Part shown: piece by piece, positions 5,530 to 6,641 of the stretch
Numbering within the stretch: the first letter of the stretch is position 1
Layout: each line of letters begins with the position of its first letter
Source: an uncultured Bacilli bacterium
GTDB taxonomy: Bacteria; Bacillota_I; Bacilli_A; RF39; UBA660
Assembly: GCA_947853365.1 (NCBI GenBank)
Contig: CANTWQ010000032.1
Location: forward strand, 1-6,641
Length of the DNA: 6,641 nt
Direction of reading: 5' to 3'
Position numbers and translations under genes: made by a program
Notes under the pieces: model-generated
Database searches by the model: none
What the model was told of the DNA's origin: nothing
What the model saw: only the letters and a program-made list of their open reading frames with translations

Positions 5530-5553
5530 ATAAGGCTTTCCGCCTTATTTTTT
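5530..5553 (+). terminator. Hairpin with T6 tail on the plus strand; also spans the minus-strand start site
   Basis: The plus strand reads ATAAGGC, loop TTTCC, GCCTTAT and a T6 run, the shape of an intrinsic terminator. Yet no plus-strand gene feeds it. On the minus strand the same stem covers the AAGGCGG ribosome-binding site and the first two bases of the ATG at 5531, so it may instead hide that start from ribosomes. The flanks (5505-5530 and 5554-5603) are AT-rich and show no clear gene or promoter. Confidence 0.5.
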
Positions 5554-5603
5554 ATCTCATTACTACTTATTTTTACTTTTTCAAAACGTCTTTTTTTTCG
5601 TTT

Positions 5604-6641
5604 TTATGGTACCAATACAATTCGATATCCTACTACACCATTGGTTCCTCCGGCCGAGGCCATGGCATCAAAGGCAAAGATAGAACTTGCAGATCCGGAG
5701 TTTTGAATGCTTCCTCGTTTATACCATGGGGTTGATGACGATAAATTACCATGAACCCCGCCATACCAACCACTGGTTTCACTTAACGCATAACCATAAC
5801 AGATACTTCCATTACAGGCAGTGGCATTATTCGTTGAAGTGTATTTATCATAATACTTGCTTTCCGGCAAAGTAGAGAAACCACTCTTTGCAATATTATC
5901 GTTGTAATTAGCCATCGTGTGATAAATTGCTCCTCCTACAAAGTCATATGCTCCATAGATGGTTCCTGTCGTGCTGGCTCCCGTTCCACTACTTTCTTTT
6001 TCATAAGTATAGGCACAACTGCTACTACTATTTGCATCAGGACTTCCACTACTACATCCGGATTGATAATTGGCATGATTATTATTGTAGATTTCTTTGT
6101 TACTTCCTGTATAATTTGTATTTCCATACTTTCCGTATTTACTCTGTGAAAGATAGGTGACGACACCCCACTCACTATCTTTCATCATATGACTATCGGC
6201 ACTCGTAGAAAGGCCGTAACGATTTCCTGCAGTCGTTAATTTTTGGCTGTTTGTAAACATATTGGCTAATGTAATGCTTCTCCATATTGTTGTGTTTGGT
6301 TTTATGATAGGATCTAAACTGGTATCATTTCCTCCACCACTGGAGGCGGTTGGATTGCTACTACTGGTTTCAAACTTGGCGACCCAGATTCCTGCTAATT
6401 CCTCATTACCAAAGGTAAATCCATCCGGGGTTCTCCATTCTTCGATGGTGGATCCTGTGTATTGGGCTTTGCCACTTTCTTTGGTAGAAGTACTTACAAA
6501 TTTAATATCGATGGCTCCGGGGGTTGTTGCACTTGGAATACTTCCTCCATAGCCTTGGGCTCCATAGTAATTGATACCATTACTACTTTTTGTGAATTTA
6601 TAACTACTCGTAGATGAGTCTGTTAAACTACTAACATCAAC
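5604..6641 (-). CDS. Large surface or secreted protein with FGE-sulfatase/C-type-lectin-like domain (5' end outside window)
   Basis: The frame is open without a stop from the right edge to TAA at 5604-5606, giving 345 residues. The ATG at 6260 is internal, because coding continues upstream with matching character. The order of motifs follows the FGE-sulfatase (PF03781) or C-type-lectin plan. ELAGIWVAKFETS (81-93) stands for F-W-I-G-K-Y-E-V-T, SHMMKDSEWGVVTYLS (150-165) for the E-A-E-W segment, and IYGAYDFVGGAIYHTMANY (228-246) for the L-Y-D-M-x-G-N-V-W-E-W segment. WYKRGS...VVGYRIVLVP (306-345) stands for the R-G-G-S...G-F-R ending. The protein is rich in Ser, Thr, Asn, Gly and Tyr, with cysteine pairs C196/C209 and C276/C281, fitting an exported domain with disulfides. 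Compared with its broken neighbour, the W of GGAW is I and the RGG is RGS. FGE catalytic cysteines are not evident, so binding rather than catalysis is likely. Family name and fold are recognised from motifs only. Confidence 0.8.
   Translation of the reverse strand, partial: VDVSSLTDSSTSSYKFTKSSNGINYYGAQGYGGSIPSATTPGAIDIKFVSTSTKESGKAQYTGSTIEEWRTPDGFTFGNEELAGIWVAKFETSSSNPTASSGGGNDTSLDPIIKPNTTIWRSITLANMFTNSQKLTTAGNRYGLSTSADSHMMKDSEWGVVTYLSQSKYGKYGNTNYTGSNKEIYNNNHANYQSGCSSGSPDANSSSSCAYTYEKESSGTGASTTGTIYGAYDFVGGAIYHTMANYNDNIAKSGFSTLPESKYYDKYTSTNNATACNGSICYGYALSETSGWYGGVHGNLSSSTPWYKRGSIQNSGSASSIFAFDAMASAGGTNGVVGYRIVLVP

Larger units (their letters stand above)
4942..5531 (-). pseudogene. Broken, internally deleted surface protein of the FGE/C-type-lectin-like family
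   Basis: Three frames together resemble one gene. From ATG 5531 (AAGGCGG eight bases upstream) it reads MKQRKNQALGGGQVL and stops. A second frame, open from GTG 5500, gives a membrane anchor (KYYKIISLGVLILVLIFSY) and the module GYQITNITCTNGKGRWDN, ending at 5237. A third, 5274-4942, reads NGGAWYYVMGNYNG, an ACNSGVCYGHALSET segment and the lectin-like end WLLRGGGY...AGIFGF...SFRLVLILP. Losing one G from the G6 run at 5500-5505 would join the first two frames. A one-base skip near 5271-5280 would join the last two. Even then, the middle of the domain seen in the neighbour (GIWVAKFE to SEWG) is missing, so a deletion has removed it. About half the aligned C-terminal positions match the neighbour. 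A GTG-started 87-residue membrane peptide may still be made. It could be decayed, phase-variable, or a silent donor. Confidence 0.72.

Noticed and set aside
5583..5604. Hairpin AAAACG...CGTTTT after the intact surface-protein gene as a terminator.
   Set aside because: It has six base pairs, only two of them G-C, and no T run follows on the minus strand. The intact gene may read through into the remnant.
4942..5900. Diversity-generating retroelement target: the C-terminal ends look like the variable regions of C-type-lectin-fold DGR proteins.
   Set aside because: No reverse transcriptase, template repeat or near-identical repeat of the ends is in the window. Differences between the two copies are not confined to adenine positions; for example, the intact copy uses GCC, TCG and GGA codons in the divergent part. 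Finding an RT gene and template repeat near the locus would reopen the idea.
5919..6175. Overlapping open frames on both strands within the surface-protein gene.
   Set aside because: They arise from the repetitive Ser/Thr/Asn codons of the real gene read in other frames, and none resembles a protein family.
6262..6552. Plus-strand open frame of 96 codons at the right end.
   Set aside because: The minus-strand frame here continues the FGE-like protein without a stop and carries its GIWVAKFETS motif, so the plus-strand frame is a shadow.

Overview
All genes in this window lie on the minus strand, so transcription runs from position 6641 toward position 1. The DNA is AT-rich. Typical Gram-positive ribosome-binding sites, the sporulation genes spoIIQ and spoIIID, and a teichoic-acid-type lipid carrier transferase point to an endospore-forming low-GC Firmicute. 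The lineage is probably Bacilli/Erysipelotrichia-like or clostridia-like, and the repetitive surface-protein family at the right end resembles those of uncultured gut Firmicutes. The taxonomic placement is inference.

Reading in the direction of transcription, the right end (6641-4942) holds two related secreted or surface proteins with a formylglycine-generating-enzyme/C-type-lectin-like architecture. The first is cut by the window edge but otherwise intact (5604-6641). The second (4942-5531) is broken. Its N-terminal membrane-anchor segment and its C-terminal lectin-like segment lie in different frames, the middle of the domain is missing, and a run of six G lies where the best start codon falls out of frame.

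The centre (4811-1004) is a compact housekeeping and sporulation block: rpiB, a DUF1146/YwzB membrane protein, spoIIQ, spoIIID, mbl and tagO. A good sigma-F-like promoter precedes spoIIQ, spoIIID and mbl form a two-gene operon, and tagO has its own extended -10 promoter. As far as I recall, homologues of several of these genes are spread over a larger neighbourhood around the atp operon in Bacillus and clostridia, so this looks like a contracted version of it. Short intrinsic terminators begin at or inside the stop codons of the surface-protein remnant, spoIIQ, mbl and tagO.

The left end (950-1) is an Agr/ComE-type LytTR response regulator whose end overlaps the start of a multi-pass membrane protein. 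That protein is cut by the window edge and is probably the partner sensor kinase.

No gap between genes exceeds about 130 bases. I see no tRNA, rRNA, CRISPR array or insertion sequence. I could not support any plus-strand protein-coding gene. The least ordinary part is 4942-6641, with its decayed paralogue, G-tract, start-site hairpin and inverted repeat.
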